A DNA stretch of 64,000 nucleotides from Leucobacter sp. 7(1) (GCF_900163635.1 NZ_FUID01000052.1:62001-126000); one strand, 5' to 3'; shown: positions 51,736 to 60,963, counted from the stretch's first letter. Numbers and translations: made by a program. Notes: generated by a model not told the origin, from the sequence alone.

Positions 51736-53166
51736 ATGTCCAGTCCAACCACCGCCTCATCGGCGAAGCGATGGCTCGGCCTCGCACTGATTGCCACTGC
51801 CCAATTCGTCGTCATTATGGACACCTCGATCATTGGTGTCGCGCTCCCCGATATCCAACGTGATCTGGGCTTCACGCCGGAGTCGCTCTCGTGGGTCTTC
51901 AACGCCTACGTCGTGACGTTCGGTGGACTCCTCCTCCTCGGAGGCCGACTCTCTGACCTGTTCGGCGCCCGGAAGATCTTTGTCACGGGGTGGCTCGTCT
52001 TGATCGCAGGCTCCCTCATCGCCGGTGCCGCGTCCACGGTTGGCGCGGAGATCGTGGGCCGCGTAGTGCAGGGGGCCGGTTCCGCACTGATCGCCCCCGC
52101 AGCACTCACGCTGCTCATGATGCTGTTTGGTGGCACCCAGGATCTCCCGAAGGCATTCGCGATCTACGGTGCCGCGGCACCCATTGGCGGCTCCGCCGGA
52201 GTCTTTCTCGGCGGCGTCCTGACCGAATATGCAAGCTGGCCCTGGGTGTTCTACATCACCGTCCCGCTCGCACTCGCGGTGCTTGCGTTCACCGCAACGG
52301 CGCTCCCCCGCACACCGCGCAAGGCAGCCGGTTCCATCGATTTCACGGGTGCCATCACCGTCACCGCCGGGCTCGCGGCCGTCGTCTTCGGTGTGGTCAA
52401 CGCGGCCGAGGCCGGCTGGTTCACCTGGACCACGCTCGGCGCCATCGGCGGCGGCGTGCTGTTGCTGATCGTGTTCTTCGTGGTGCAGGCACGCAGCCGC
52501 AACCCGCTGCTCCGACTGGGGCTGCTCCGCGCTCCGATGCTGGCCGCAGCCAACAACGCACAGCTCATGCTCGGCGCAGCCTGGGTCTCCATGTGGTTCT
52601 TCCTCAACCTCTACCTGCAGCAGGTACTCGGGGCCAGCGCGTTCGCAGCCGGAGCAGCCCTGCTTCCCATGACCGGCCTCGTGGTCATCGTGATGGTCGC
52701 CCTCGCCCCCCGACTCCTTGCCCGATTCGGCGCGAAGGCGATGATCGTGAGTGGACTCGTGATTCTCGCGGGCGGACTCGCCTGGTTGTCGTTCATCCGC
52801 CCCGACGGCAGCTACGCAGTCGATGTCCTTCCGGCTTCCCTGCTCGCGGCGCTCGGCATGTCACTGGCGTTCGTACCGTCGCTCGGCACCGCAATCAACG
52901 CGGCGCCGCCCGCGGAGACCGGAGTCGCCTCAGGCCTTGTCAGCACGAGCTACCAGATCGGCTCCGCGCTCGGACTCGCGATCCTGACAGCGATTGTCTC
53001 GGGCATCACCGGGGTCGCTCCGAGCACGGAGACGCTCACCCAGGGCTACTCGGCCGCGTTCCTCGGGGCCACGATCGTCGCACTGCTCGGTGCGCTCATC
53101 ACGGCTGTCGCGATGCGCGCACCGCGCACCGTCACTACCCCGCCGGCACACGCGAACGCGGCATAG
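51736..53166 (+). CDS. MFS transporter, DHA2 (14-TM) type
   Basis: The 476-residue protein has about fourteen hydrophobic segments, QFVVIMDTSIIGVALPDIQRDL in the first helix (the D1 aspartate of DHA2 pumps), motif A GGRLSDLFGARKI and motif C GAAAPIGGSAGVFLGGVL. CAGGAGGAACC precedes the ATG. Two CsoR-type boxes in its promoter suggest induction by copper or by a persulfide/other CsoR-family signal, unusual for a DHA2 pump. Export of a metal-binding compound or drug is possible; the substrate is unknown. Confidence 0.82.
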   Translation: MSSPTTASSAKRWLGLALIATAQFVVIMDTSIIGVALPDIQRDLGFTPESLSWVFNAYVVTFGGLLLLGGRLSDLFGARKIFVTGWLVLIAGSLIAGAASTVGAEIVGRVVQGAGSALIAPAALTLLMMLFGGTQDLPKAFAIYGAAAPIGGSAGVFLGGVLTEYASWPWVFYITVPLALAVLAFTATALPRTPRKAAGSIDFTGAITVTAGLAAVVFGVVNAAEAGWFTWTTLGAIGGGVLLLIVFFVVQARSRNPLLRLGLLRAPMLAAANNAQLMLGAAWVSMWFFLNLYLQQVLGASAFAAGAALLPMTGLVVIVMVALAPRLLARFGAKAMIVSGLVILAGGLAWLSFIRPDGSYAVDVLPASLLAALGMSLAFVPSLGTAINAAPPAETGVASGLVSTSYQIGSALGLAILTAIVSGITGVAPSTETLTQGYSAAFLGATIVALLGALITAVAMRAPRTVTTPPAHANAA

Positions 53167-53179
53167 CGCCGGCCCACGA

Positions 53180-53232
53180 CGAAGCGCCCTCCTCGCCCAC
53201 ACCTCAGCGGTGCAGGCGAGGAGGGCGCTTCG
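53180..53232 (+). terminator. Terminator after the MFS pump
   Basis: An 18-bp perfect stem (CGAAGCGCCCTCCTCGCC with 53215-53232) and a 17-base loop begin 14 bases past the stop. The convergent acetyltransferase gene ends nearby, so it may act in both directions. Confidence 0.75.
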
Positions 53233-53294
53233 GCGTGCACACGGTGATCCCGACAGTTCAACTCCGCGCAGCGCTCGCCGCGCACCGCTCCCCG

Positions 53295-53858
53295 CTACAG
53301 CTCGATCGCCATCGTGAAGACGACTGGACCCCGCTCGATCTCGGTACGGTGACGCGTGGTAAAGCCGTGGCGCTCATACAGAGCCACGTTACTCAGGGAG
53401 GATGTCTCGAGAGACATCCTCGGCGTCGTTGATTCGCGCGCGCAGCTCAGCGCCTCCGTGATCAGCGCAGACCCGAGCCCCCGCCCAGCGTGTTCGGGGT
53501 GCACACCGACAGTGGCGAAATCCCACGAGTCATCTGGGTGCGGAGGCAGCTCCGCCGCAAGCATCGGTGCGAGGCGATCCCCCATCAGCTCCGCTATTTC
53601 CGCCTGCAGCCGATCCGGCAGCTCCGGGGTTCCCGGCGGCACAAGTGCTGCCACCCCAGCGAGATCCTCAGTGATCAGCACAACTCCGTGCTGCATGGCG
53701 TGGGCGAGATAGATCGCCTGCAGCCGCTCCAAGCGGTCTGCGTAGCCATCCTCGGGGATGCTCCAGCGAGTCCACGGGTACGTGTCAAACGCGGCGGTAA
53801 GCGTCGCCGCGGCGGTCACAATGTCGGCCGAGGTCGCCCTGCGAATTGGTGAGGTCAC
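53295..53858 (-). CDS. GNAT-family N-acetyltransferase
   Basis: The 187-residue protein has the acetyl-CoA pyrophosphate loop VHPEHAGRGLGSALI (about 117-131) after the VGVHP strand, and a C-terminal SNVALYERHGFTTRHRTEI as in GNAT enzymes. It would acetylate a small molecule or protein; substrate unknown. Monocistronic. Confidence 0.83.
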   Translation of the reverse strand: MTSPIRRATSADIVTAAATLTAAFDTYPWTRWSIPEDGYADRLERLQAIYLAHAMQHGVVLITEDLAGVAALVPPGTPELPDRLQAEIAELMGDRLAPMLAAELPPHPDDSWDFATVGVHPEHAGRGLGSALITEALSCARESTTPRMSLETSSLSNVALYERHGFTTRHRTEIERGPVVFTMAIEL

Positions 53859-53896
53859 CGCCCCACCCTACGGGACCGAAGACCTCTGGACACAGC

Positions 53897-53938
53897 CGAA
53901 CGGCCCGTCTCACCGCTCAGGGTGGGACGGGCCGTTCG
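53897..53938 (-). terminator. Terminator after the YHS-domain gene
   Basis: Arms CGAACGGCCCGTCTCACC and 53921-53938 pair over 18 bases with one G-T, loop six bases, downstream of the minus-strand YHS gene. Confidence 0.65.
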
Positions 53939-53972
53939 TGAGCACATTCACGTCAGTGGTGTGCCGAGGTTT

Positions 53973-54245
53973 CTACGCCATGCTGGCCGCGTACTTCGCC
54001 GGGTCCGCGTCGAACGCGGGACCGCAGCCGGCGCAGCAGAAGTAGTACCGCTCGCCCTCGAAGTCACGGAACAGGCCAACCGCCACGGCCTGCGCCTTGC
54101 TCACGGGAGTGCCCGCCATCACCGGGCAGACTGTCATGTCATCGGCCGCACCGCCGAGGAGATTGCGTTCAGCGGGAACTTCCGGGGTCGCGCTTGCTGA
54201 GCTGGATCCGCAGCAGCTCCCGGCTGCCTGAGTGTCGTTCGTCAT
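53973..54245 (-). CDS. YHS-domain heavy-metal binding protein
   Basis: The 90-residue cysteine-rich protein has CC at 11-12, then MTVCPVMAGTPVSK (Cys40) and YYFCCAGCGPAFDADP (Cys70, Cys71, Cys74), a YHS/TRASH-type metal-binding knuckle common near copper and arsenic genes. It likely binds copper in the cytosol. It lies behind the copA terminator on the same strand, so it may be transcribed by readthrough or from its own promoter. Confidence 0.75.
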   Translation of the reverse strand: MTNDTQAAGSCCGSSSASATPEVPAERNLLGGAADDMTVCPVMAGTPVSKAQAVAVGLFRDFEGERYYFCCAGCGPAFDADPAKYAASMA

Positions 54246-54296
54246 GGTGATGATTGCCTTTCGGATTGGGTACAGCAGAAAAGTGGGGCGTTGGCG

Positions 54297-54336
54297 CAGA
54301 GCAGGCCCCGGAGCGATGGCTCCGGGGCCTGCTCTG
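54297..54336 (-). terminator. Terminator after copA
   Basis: A perfect 18-bp stem (CAGAGCAGGCCCCGGAGC with 54319-54336) and four-base loop start three bases beyond the copA stop. Confidence 0.8.
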
Positions 54337-54339
54337 GAG

Positions 54340-56601
54340 TTACTTCGCGACAGACTTGAAGCCGCGCAGGCGCAGACTGTTGCCCACGACAAACACGCTG
54401 GACAGTGCCATGGCCGCACCCGCAAGCATCGGGTTGAGCATGCCTAGCGCGGCCACCGGGATCGCGGCGACGTTGTAGGCAAAGGCCCAGAACAGGTTCG
54501 TCTTGATCGTGCTCAGCGTCTTCCGAGAGAGCCGGATCGCGTCAACCGCGCTGCGCAGGTCCCCGCGCACCAAGGTGATGTCCGATGCCTCGATCGCGAC
54601 ATCCGCGCCGGTGCCCATGGCGAGGCCGAGGTCGGCCTGCGCAAGAGCGGGGGCGTCGTTCACCCCGTCACCCACCATCGCGACGACCTTACCCTCGGCC
54701 TGCAACCGGGTGACGACGTCGACCTTGTCCTGCGGCAACACCTCGGCGATGACCTCGTCGATCCCCACCTCGGCGGCGATGTGACGAGCGACCGCTTCGT
54801 TGTCACCCGTCAGCAGCACGGGGGTGAGCCCCAACGCCTTCAGCTGCACGATCGCCTCAGCGCTCGTCGCTTTGACAGTGTCAGACACGATGAGGATGCC
54901 GCGGGCTTCCCCGTCCCATCCAACGGCGACAACAGTCTTGCCCTCACCCTCGGCGCGGGCCTTTGTGGCGACGAGCTCGGGGCTGAGCTGCTGCGACCAC
55001 TCGGCCAAAAGCGTCTCTCGGCCCACCAACACTGCGTGACCGTCGACAATGCCCTGCACCCCCTTGCCCGCGATGTTGGCGAAGTCCTCGGGCACGAGCA
55101 GCGCCCCGACTTCCTGGGTCGCCCCCTTCGCGATCGCCTGGGCGATCGGGTGCTCGGACGCGTCTTCCAGCGCTCCGGCGAGCCGCAGCAGTTCCGCGCG
55201 ATCTACGCCGGCTTCCAAGACCACATCAACGAGGGTCATCTTGCCGGTGGTCACCGTACCCGTCTTATCGAGCACCACGGTATCGACCTTGCGAGTGGAC
55301 TCGAGCACCTCAGGTCCCTTGATGAGCACACCCATCTGCGCGCCGCGACCCGTGCCGACAAGGAGGGCAGTGGGGGTCGCGAGCCCGAGCGCGCACGGGC
55401 ACGCAATGACAAGCACGGCAACGGCGGCGGTAAAGGCCGCGGACACCGGGAACCCGGCACCCAGCCAACCGCCCAAGGCAATGGCCGCGATAACGATCAC
55501 GATGGGAACGAACACCCCGGAGATGCGATCGGCGAGCCGCTGCACCTCGGCCTTGCCCGTCTGGGCGTCCTCGACAAGCTTCGCCATCTGTGCGAGCTGG
55601 GTGTCGGATCCGATCCGCGTCGCGCGGATCACCAGGCGTCCGCCAGCGTTTGTGGTGGCCCCCGTGACGGTGTCTCCTTCGGCGACCTCGACGGGCACAG
55701 ATTCACCCGTGAGCATTGACGCGTCGACCGCGGAGGTCCCGGAAACCACCACACCGTCGGTAGCGATCTTCTCGCCGGGCCGCACGATGAACTCGTCGCC
55801 AACGCTGAGCTCTTCGACGGGGATCTGCGTTTCGACGCCCCCGCGCAGCACGGAGACCTCTTTTGCTCCGAGCTCAAGCAGCGCGCGGAGGGCCGCGCCT
55901 GCCTGTTTTTTGGAGCGCTTCTCGAAGTACCGGCCCGCGAGAATGAACATCGTCACCCCGGCCCCCACCTCGAGATAGATGTTCGCCGCACCGTCAGACG
56001 GCGCGAGAGCAAACTCGAAGGGGTGCGTCATGCCCGGCACTCCGGCCGTCCCGAAGAACAGCGCGTACAGCGACCACAGGAATGCTGCAGAGGTGCCCAT
56101 TGAGATGAGCGTGTCCATCGTGGCCGCGCCCTGCTTCAGGTTGGCCCATGCCGCCTTGTGGAACGGCCACGCACCCCACACGATCACCGGGGCCGCAAGC
56201 GCGAGCGAGGCCCACTGCCAGTACATGAACTGCCAGGCCGGGACCATTGCCATCGCGATCACGGGAACTGTCAGGATCACGGACCCGATCAGCCTGTGCC
56301 GCAGCGACGTGAGCTCCGGGTCCTCGCCCTGCTCCGCGTCCGTTGCGACGGGGCGCTCGCCCTTGGGCTTCGGGAGCACGGCTGTGTAGCCCGTCTTTTC
56401 AACCTCGGAGATCAGCAGTGCCGGATCGTAGCCTTCGGGGACGGTCACCTTTGCCTTCTCCGTGGCATAGTTGACCGTCGCGGTGACGCCGTCAAGTTTG
56501 TTGAGCTTTTTCTCGATCCGCATGGCGCACGAGGCGCACGTCATGCCCCCAATTTCAAGTTCAACACCGGATCCGGCAGTAAGTGGGTCTGCACTACTCA
56601 T
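54340..56601 (-). CDS. copA: Copper-exporting P1B-type ATPase
   Basis: The 753-residue pump has one N-terminal heavy-metal domain (MTCASC, Cys22 and Cys25), an eight-helix layout with the CPC copper site ([13 protein letters not shown]), the phosphorylation motif [12 protein letters not shown], the TGDN motif and [13 protein letters not shown]. It uses ATP to expel Cu(I). It is third in an operon with copZ and a 46-residue membrane protein and is probably induced through the CsoR-type box before copZ. Confidence 0.93.
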   Translation of the reverse strand: MSSADPLTAGSGVELEIGGMTCASCAMRIEKKLNKLDGVTATVNYATEKAKVTVPEGYDPALLISEVEKTGYTAVLPKPKGERPVATDAEQGEDPELTSLRHRLIGSVILTVPVIAMAMVPAWQFMYWQWASLALAAPVIVWGAWPFHKAAWANLKQGAATMDTLISMGTSAAFLWSLYALFFGTAGVPGMTHPFEFALAPSDGAANIYLEVGAGVTMFILAGRYFEKRSKKQAGAALRALLELGAKEVSVLRGGVETQIPVEELSVGDEFIVRPGEKIATDGVVVSGTSAVDASMLTGESVPVEVAEGDTVTGATTNAGGRLVIRATRIGSDTQLAQMAKLVEDAQTGKAEVQRLADRISGVFVPIVIVIAAIALGGWLGAGFPVSAAFTAAVAVLVIACPCALGLATPTALLVGTGRGAQMGVLIKGPEVLESTRKVDTVVLDKTGTVTTGKMTLVDVVLEAGVDRAELLRLAGALEDASEHPIAQAIAKGATQEVGALLVPEDFANIAGKGVQGIVDGHAVLVGRETLLAEWSQQLSPELVATKARAEGEGKTVVAVGWDGEARGILIVSDTVKATSAEAIVQLKALGLTPVLLTGDNEAVARHIAAEVGIDEVIAEVLPQDKVDVVTRLQAEGKVVAMVGDGVNDAPALAQADLGLAMGTGADVAIEASDITLVRGDLRSAVDAIRLSRKTLSTIKTNLFWAFAYNVAAIPVAALGMLNPMLAGAAMALSSVFVVGNSLRLRGFKSVAK

Positions 56602-56658
56602 TGTGTGAGTGCCTTTCTGCGCTTGCCCGCGGGCGCAGCGCGTCGCGCATGGCGAGAA

Positions 56659-56799
56659 CTAGTGGGTGACTGTGTGGGCTTGCTGGATCCAGTCCGCGAC
56701 GAATGCATCGGGGACCACCGCACCAGCAATCACGTAGGCCGCGAAAAACGCGACCACGAGGCCGATCCCGTACAGCCCGAGGCGCGCTGCAGTATTCAT
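56659..56799 (-). CDS. 46-residue single-helix membrane protein of the copper operon
   Basis: A short frame on the minus strand, MNTAARLGLYGIGLVVAFF... to ...QQAHTVTH, has one membrane helix (about 8-29) and a short polar tail with a C-terminal HTVTH. Its ATG overlaps the copZ stop by four bases (ATGA), and it precedes copA by 57 bases, so it is co-transcribed and translationally coupled to copZ. It is not a fragment of either neighbour. A role in copper transfer or CopA assembly is inferred from position only. Confidence 0.65.
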   Translation of the reverse strand: MNTAARLGLYGIGLVVAFFAAYVIAGAVVPDAFVADWIQQAHTVTH

Positions 56800-57008
56800 G
56801 CTGCCGGAACCGCCGAGTAGCCCGCCTCGGTCACGGCGGCGAGCACCTGCGCGTCAGTCACGGCGGCGTTCCCGGTGACGGAGAGCTTGCCAGTCTGGGC
56901 GCTGACCTCGACAGCGTCGACACCGGGGATCTCAGACACCTCTTCGCGGATCGACAGCTCGCAGTGCCCGCACGTCATTCCGGTCACCTGGTACTCGTTT
57001 GTCGCCAT
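56796..57008 (-). CDS. copZ: Copper chaperone CopZ
   Basis: The 70-residue heavy-metal-associated domain has MTCGHC (Cys13, Cys16) and the usual beta-alpha-beta-beta-alpha-beta pattern ending EAGYSAVPAA. It carries Cu(I) to CopA. GGAGG lies seven bases before the ATG at 57008, chosen over an earlier in-frame start at 57026. First gene of the copper operon, with CsoR-type boxes upstream. Confidence 0.9.
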   Translation of the reverse strand: MATNEYQVTGMTCGHCELSIREEVSEIPGVDAVEVSAQTGKLSVTGNAAVTDAQVLAAVTEAGYSAVPAA

Positions 57009-57030
57009 CACACGGCCTCCATTCACGCTT

Positions 57031-57047
57031 GAACCCCAAGGGGGTGT
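57031..57047. promoter_or_regulatory. Weak CsoR-type box near the copZ start
   Basis: GAACCCCAAGGGGGTGT is a degenerate version of the 57062 palindrome, with its centre 31 bases away (three helical turns). Confidence 0.45.
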
Positions 57048-57061
57048 ACAGCCACAACCTT

Positions 57062-57078
57062 ATACCCCCCTGGGGTAT
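57062..57078. promoter_or_regulatory. CsoR-type operator upstream of copZ
   Basis: ATACCCCCCTGGGGTAT fits ATACC-N6-GGGTAT and lies 54 bases upstream of copZ. It should bind a CsoR copper repressor, whose gene is not in the window. Confidence 0.75.
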
Positions 57079-57142
57079 TTGGCAACGCGATATTTCCCCA
57101 CCCCAAGCCACACCGTGTCGCCGCCCAGGCACGCCCGAAACG

Positions 57143-57180
57143 GCTGTGGGGTCCGACCTCGAACGGTCGAACCCCACAGC
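57143..57180 (-). terminator. Terminator after the first FMN reductase gene
   Basis: GCTGTGGGGTCCGACC (57143-57158) pairs with 57165-57180 over 16 bases with one G-T; it separates the FMN reductase stop from the copZ promoter. Confidence 0.65.
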
Positions 57181-57211
57181 AACACGGAACGCCCGTGCCT
57201 ACGCGACTGGC

Positions 57212-57784
57212 CTATGCGGCGTTCGCGCCCGCAATCTGCTTGGTCACGTGCGCGTGCACAGCGCGCAGCCAGGCGAGCAGGAACTCAGCGGTCGAGTCGT
57301 CGGTCACCTCACCATTTTCGGTGATCAGACCCTCGTGCATCTGCACGTATGCCTCCGGCTGCGGCATGGCGAGCGAATCCAGGAAGGACAAGATCTGCCG
57401 CAGGTGCTGCTGCCCTGCGGCAGTAGCGATCTGGCCGATAGATGCGCCGATCACCGCGCTCGGCTTCCCCGCAAAACTGTTCTGCCCCCACGGGCGGCTC
57501 GCCGTATCGAGCGCGTTCTTCAGCACACCAGGGACGGAGCGGTTGTACTCGGGCGACACGACGATCACTGCATCGACCGACTCGATGGCCCGTTTGAACT
57601 CCGCGGCCTCCACAGGAATGCCACCGTCGTGATCTGCCGAGTAGAACGGCAGCCCGGCGATCGGGATTTCTGTCAGCGTCAGCCCAGCCTGCGGGGCCAA
57701 CGCCACGAGCGCCTGTGACAGGCGTCGGTTGATTGAGGTGGATGAGATGCTGCCAACCAGGAAGCCAACGTTCAGTGAAGCCAT
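57212..57784 (-). CDS. NADPH-dependent FMN reductase (copy 1)
   Basis: The 190-residue flavodoxin-like protein has the FMN phosphate loop GSISSTSINRRL (about 8-19), SPEYNRSVPGVLKNALDTAS with the second flavin loop, and GQNSFAGKPSAVIG. It reduces FMN or quinones with NAD(P)H. It is clearly a duplicate of the next gene upstream. An ATGCA-GT-TGCAT palindrome lies 25 bases before the ATG. Confidence 0.86.
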   Translation of the reverse strand: MASLNVGFLVGSISSTSINRRLSQALVALAPQAGLTLTEIPIAGLPFYSADHDGGIPVEAAEFKRAIESVDAVIVVSPEYNRSVPGVLKNALDTASRPWGQNSFAGKPSAVIGASIGQIATAAGQQHLRQILSFLDSLAMPQPEAYVQMHEGLITENGEVTDDSTAEFLLAWLRAVHAHVTKQIAGANAA

Positions 57785-57808
57785 AGCGGTGAATCCTCTC
57801 GATAATAA

Positions 57809-57820
57809 ATGCAGTTGCAT
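57809..57820. promoter_or_regulatory. MarR-like palindrome before FMN reductase copy 1
   Basis: ATGCA-GT-TGCAT is a perfect inverted repeat in an AT-richer stretch. TGCA-type arms are common in MarR-family sites, and a marR gene lies at 59,608. Confidence 0.4.
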
Positions 57821-57946
57821 CTATTCCAACAGATGCCGGCAGCAGACATTCCGCTCACGGCTGACAATCTCATGAGAAAGCCGCGAGCCAAATGGGTGTA
57901 GCGCCAGCGCGACGTGCGCGCCCCGGCATCACTGGATCGGCCAAAC

Positions 57947-58507
57947 TCAGCCCCCGAGCACGCTCGCGTAATGCTCCCGCACGGACCTCAGCCACGCCAG
58001 GTAGAACTCGCGTGACGACTCATCGGCGATCGACCCGTCCACGGCGATCTGCCCCTCCCGCATTCGCACGTACGCCTCAGGCTGAGGCATCGTGGCGGCG
58101 TCCAGGAAAGACAGAATGAGGCGCAGGTGCTGCTGCGAAGCCGCCGTACCCAGCTGCCCCGCGGAGGTGCCGATAATCGCCACAGGCTTCCCCGCCACAC
58201 TGTTCTGCCCCCACGGGCGGCTCGCCGTATCAAGGGCGTTTTTGAGGACTCCCGGGACCGAGCGATTGTATTCGGGCGTCACGATCATGAGCGCATCGGA
58301 CTCTTCGATAGCTCGCTTCAACACCGCAGCTTCGGCGGGGATACTCGCGTCATGGTCCGCTGAATAGAATGGCAAACTCTCGATGGGAATCTCTGTCAAC
58401 CTCAACCCCGCCTCGGGGGCCAGCCGTTCAAGCGCCCGGGCCAGCCGGCGGTTGATCGAGGTTGAAGAAATACTCCCAACAAGAAATCCTACGTTGATCG
58501 GATCCAT
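57947..58507 (-). CDS. NADPH-dependent FMN reductase (copy 2)
   Basis: This 186-residue paralogue shares most of its sequence with copy 1: NVGFLVGSISSTSINRRL, IPIESLPFYSADHD and SPEYNRS-like TPEYNRSVPGVLKNALDTASRPWGQNS are nearly unchanged, and divergence rises toward the C-terminus. Tandem duplication is the simple explanation. It lies directly downstream of the LLM oxidoreductase gene and could supply reduced FMN to it (inference). Confidence 0.86.
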   Translation of the reverse strand: MDPINVGFLVGSISSTSINRRLARALERLAPEAGLRLTEIPIESLPFYSADHDASIPAEAAVLKRAIEESDALMIVTPEYNRSVPGVLKNALDTASRPWGQNSVAGKPVAIIGTSAGQLGTAASQQHLRLILSFLDAATMPQPEAYVRMREGQIAVDGSIADESSREFYLAWLRSVREHYASVLGG

Positions 58508-58588
58508 GAACGCGGTCCTTTCCCAGAGGCTACCTCTGCACAACCGCCCTCGGCTGCGCCTACGTGTACCCTGACACGCGGCCTCGGA

Positions 58589-59611
58589 TCAGGCAAGCGA
58601 CGTCACCCCGAGCGCTTCCGCCAGCAGCTCGTGAGAACGCAGGCGTTCCCCCGGATCCGGCACCATGGACTGCACCATCACCTCGTCCGCACCGCTCTCC
58701 TCAACCATCTGCTCGATCGTGGCGCGAACTTGCGACGGGCTGCCAGCGACGAACTGTGGCCACTGCCCGTCAACGATGCTCGTGGGCTGGTCTCGCCACG
58801 CCTGCGTGAGTTCACGCACCGCGACGTCCGCCGCGGGGATGAGGGAGGAGACATCGCCGCTGCCCACGCGGGCATAGTAGGCCTTCGGAGAACTCACCAA
58901 CCGGGCAGCCTCGGCCGCAGTCTCCCCCACGGTGACGTTCACCGAGAGAATCGCTCGCGGCTCGTCGAGGCCGTACCCGCGCGGGCGGAACTGCTCGCGG
59001 TAGTGGCGCAGCGCCGGTGCCGCCCCCGCGGGGTTGATGAACCCGGCAAAGGTGTAGCCGATCCCGAGTCCGGCGGCGAGATTGGATCCGCTGGGGCTAG
59101 AGCCAAGCAGCCAGGTGTGCGGGAGGTGCGGCACCGACGGCATCAGCTGCACCGTGCCGAACGGATGCTCGGGTGGGAAATCATTGTGCAGCCATGCCAG
59201 CGTCTCGGCGAGCTGCTGCGTGTGGTCAGCTTGCGCGGGATGCTCGCGGTCGCGCTGCAGCGCCATGTCGAGTACGGGGCCCGCCGTGGCCCGCCCCATC
59301 CCGAGGTCCACGCGCCCCGGGTACATCGCCTCGAGCTGCCGGAACATCTCTGCCACTTTGAACGCGCTGTAGTGGTTCATGAGCACCGCGCCGGATCCGA
59401 CGCGAATACGTGTCGTTTGTGCGCCGGCCGCAGCGATCAGCAGCTCAGGGTGGTGGGAGGCCCCCATGCGGCTGGCGTGGTGTTCCGCAAACCAAATCCG
59501 ATGGTAGCCGAGCGCCTCGACGTCGCGGGCAAACTGCACGGACCCCGCGAGAGCCTGCGATTCGTCGGTGTTCGGTGCGACGATGCCAAGATCCACCACC
59601 GAGAGCCTCAT
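58589..59611 (-). CDS. LLM-class flavin-dependent oxidoreductase
   Basis: The 340-residue bacterial-luciferase-like TIM barrel begins MRLSVVDLGIVAPN and has YHRIWFAEHHASRMGASHHPELLIAAAGAQT, GSGAVLMNHYSAFKVAEMFRQLEAMYPGRVDLGMGRA and LLGSSPSGSNLAAGLGIGYTFAGF. Such enzymes use reduced FMN and often are monooxygenases. Its start overlaps the marR stop (ATGA), so MarR controls it. Substrate unknown. Confidence 0.85.
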   Translation of the reverse strand: MRLSVVDLGIVAPNTDESQALAGSVQFARDVEALGYHRIWFAEHHASRMGASHHPELLIAAAGAQTTRIRVGSGAVLMNHYSAFKVAEMFRQLEAMYPGRVDLGMGRATAGPVLDMALQRDREHPAQADHTQQLAETLAWLHNDFPPEHPFGTVQLMPSVPHLPHTWLLGSSPSGSNLAAGLGIGYTFAGFINPAGAAPALRHYREQFRPRGYGLDEPRAILSVNVTVGETAAEAARLVSSPKAYYARVGSGDVSSLIPAADVAVRELTQAWRDQPTSIVDGQWPQFVAGSPSQVRATIEQMVEESGADEVMVQSMVPDPGERLRSHELLAEALGVTSLA

Positions 59612-60150
59612 CGCGCTGCCCCCTCCCGGGCACTCAGGGGGGCCGTCGCATCGGTCTCCGCGCGCGGCTCCTGCTCAGACTGGTCGTTGGTCTCACCAGC
59701 GAGAGGCCGCGGCCAGGGCCGCTGATCGGCGGCCTCGATCGCCTGATTGAATCGTGTGAGATATCCCGCGAACACGTCAAGCTCGGCGGCCGACCAGTCG
59801 GCGGTGGCCCGCATGAGGCGACCCATGTTTTCGCGGCAGGCCTCAGACAGCTGGCGCTCCCCCTCCGCGGTAACGACAAACTTCCGCGCGAGTCCACCGT
59901 CCGGATCAGGAATTCGCTCGATAAGCCCCGTCCGGAGCATCGCCGCTGTCTGGCGGTGCAGCGTTGAGGTGTCCAGCCCGATCGTGTCGCTCAGCTGCGC
60001 GAGCGTCATTGATCCACCGCAGGTCAGACAGCTCAGAATTGTGTATGCGCTGCGGTCCAAATTGCTGGCTTCGCATCGGCTTGATGCCAGTGTGAGATGC
60101 CGCACGAGCACCATCGCCTCGAGTTCGAGTGTCGCAATCGATCGGTCCAT
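59608..60150 (-). CDS. MarR-family regulator
   Basis: The 180-residue protein has a winged HTH (about 40-105: MTLAQLSDTIGLDTSTLHRQTAAMLRTGLIERIPDPDGGLARKF) with flanking dimer helices and a polar C-terminal tail of about 35 residues. It is the first gene of an operon with the LLM oxidoreductase and probably represses itself and the divergent thiol oxidoreductase through the AT-rich palindromes at 60,194-60,228. Confidence 0.85.
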   Translation of the reverse strand: MDRSIATLELEAMVLVRHLTLASSRCEASNLDRSAYTILSCLTCGGSMTLAQLSDTIGLDTSTLHRQTAAMLRTGLIERIPDPDGGLARKFVVTAEGERQLSEACRENMGRLMRATADWSAAELDVFAGYLTRFNQAIEAADQRPWPRPLAGETNDQSEQEPRAETDATAPLSAREGAAR

Positions 60151-60193
60151 TCGTGACTTCCCTTTCGGTGTTCGGGCCCCACCCAACCATCAC

Positions 60194-60228
60194 AATTGTA
60201 AGATACAATTTATGTGTATGTTACATAC
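60194..60228. promoter_or_regulatory. Double palindrome between marR and the DsbA-like gene
   Basis: AATTGTA-AGA-TACAATT (60194-60210) and GTATG-TTA-CATAC (60216-60228) are two perfect inverted repeats in an AT-rich island between divergent genes, a strong candidate for MarR binding. Confidence 0.7.
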
Positions 60229-60312
60229 TGGATCTGCTATCAGGCCGCCACCCACGGCCCGGCACCCAGTTCGACACGCACAGCGCAGAGCGCGCCAAGA
60301 GACGAGGACGAG

Positions 60313-60963
60313 ATGACCGCACCCATTACCGTCGATGTCTGGTCAGACATTGCCTGCCCGTTCTGCTACATCGGAAAGCGGAAACTTGAGGCTGCAGTGA
60401 CATCAACCGGCATTCCTGTTGAGATCACCTACCACTCGTTCGAACTCGATCCGGAAGCCACGGATGAAGCCCCGGGCGCGCACGCGGAGAAACTCGCGAA
60501 GAAGATGGGGGTCTCCCGCGAACAGGCCGAGGCGATGGGGCGGCGCGTCGTCGATTCCGCGGCGGAAGTCGGGGTCACCATGGATTACTCCCGCGTACAG
60601 GGCACCCGTACCCGCACCGCACACCAGCTCCTGCACTACGCGAAGCAGCGTGGCCGGCAGGCCGAGATGAAGGAGCGGCTCATGTCCGCATACTTCACCG
60701 ACGGGGTCCACGTTGGGAATATTGATGCGCTCGCGGACCTCGCGGCTGAAATCGGGCTCGACCGGGCCGACGTGGTGCGCTCCCTCACCGCCGATGAGTA
60801 CCTCGCAGCGGTCGAGGCCGACGTGCAGCAGGCGCAAAGCTACGGCATCCAGGGAGTTCCCTTCTTTGTCCTCGACGGGAAATACGCGATCTCCGGCGCC
60901 CAGGAACCCGAGACCTTCGCGCGGGCACTCACCCAGGTTCGCGACGAACGGGTTTCAGCATGA
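60313..60963 (+). CDS. FrnE-like DsbA-family dithiol oxidoreductase
   Basis: The 216-residue cytosolic protein has WSDIACPFCYIGKRKLE with the active CPFC (Cys15, Cys18), a helical insertion, the GTRTRTAHQLLHYA segment and the cis-proline loop GIQGVPFFVLD near 181. No signal peptide is present, as in FrnE/2-hydroxychromene-type members linked to oxidative stress. Its stop overlaps the ATG of a 58-residue protein. Confidence 0.88.
   Translation: MTAPITVDVWSDIACPFCYIGKRKLEAAVTSTGIPVEITYHSFELDPEATDEAPGAHAEKLAKKMGVSREQAEAMGRRVVDSAAEVGVTMDYSRVQGTRTRTAHQLLHYAKQRGRQAEMKERLMSAYFTDGVHVGNIDALADLAAEIGLDRADVVRSLTADEYLAAVEADVQQAQSYGIQGVPFFVLDGKYAISGAQEPETFARALTQVRDERVSA

Noticed and set aside
51736-53166. 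Treating the AraC gene at 50,737 as the certain regulator of the MFS pump
   Set aside because: Divergence alone is weak; the promoter contains two CsoR-type boxes and no clear AraC-type direct repeats were seen.
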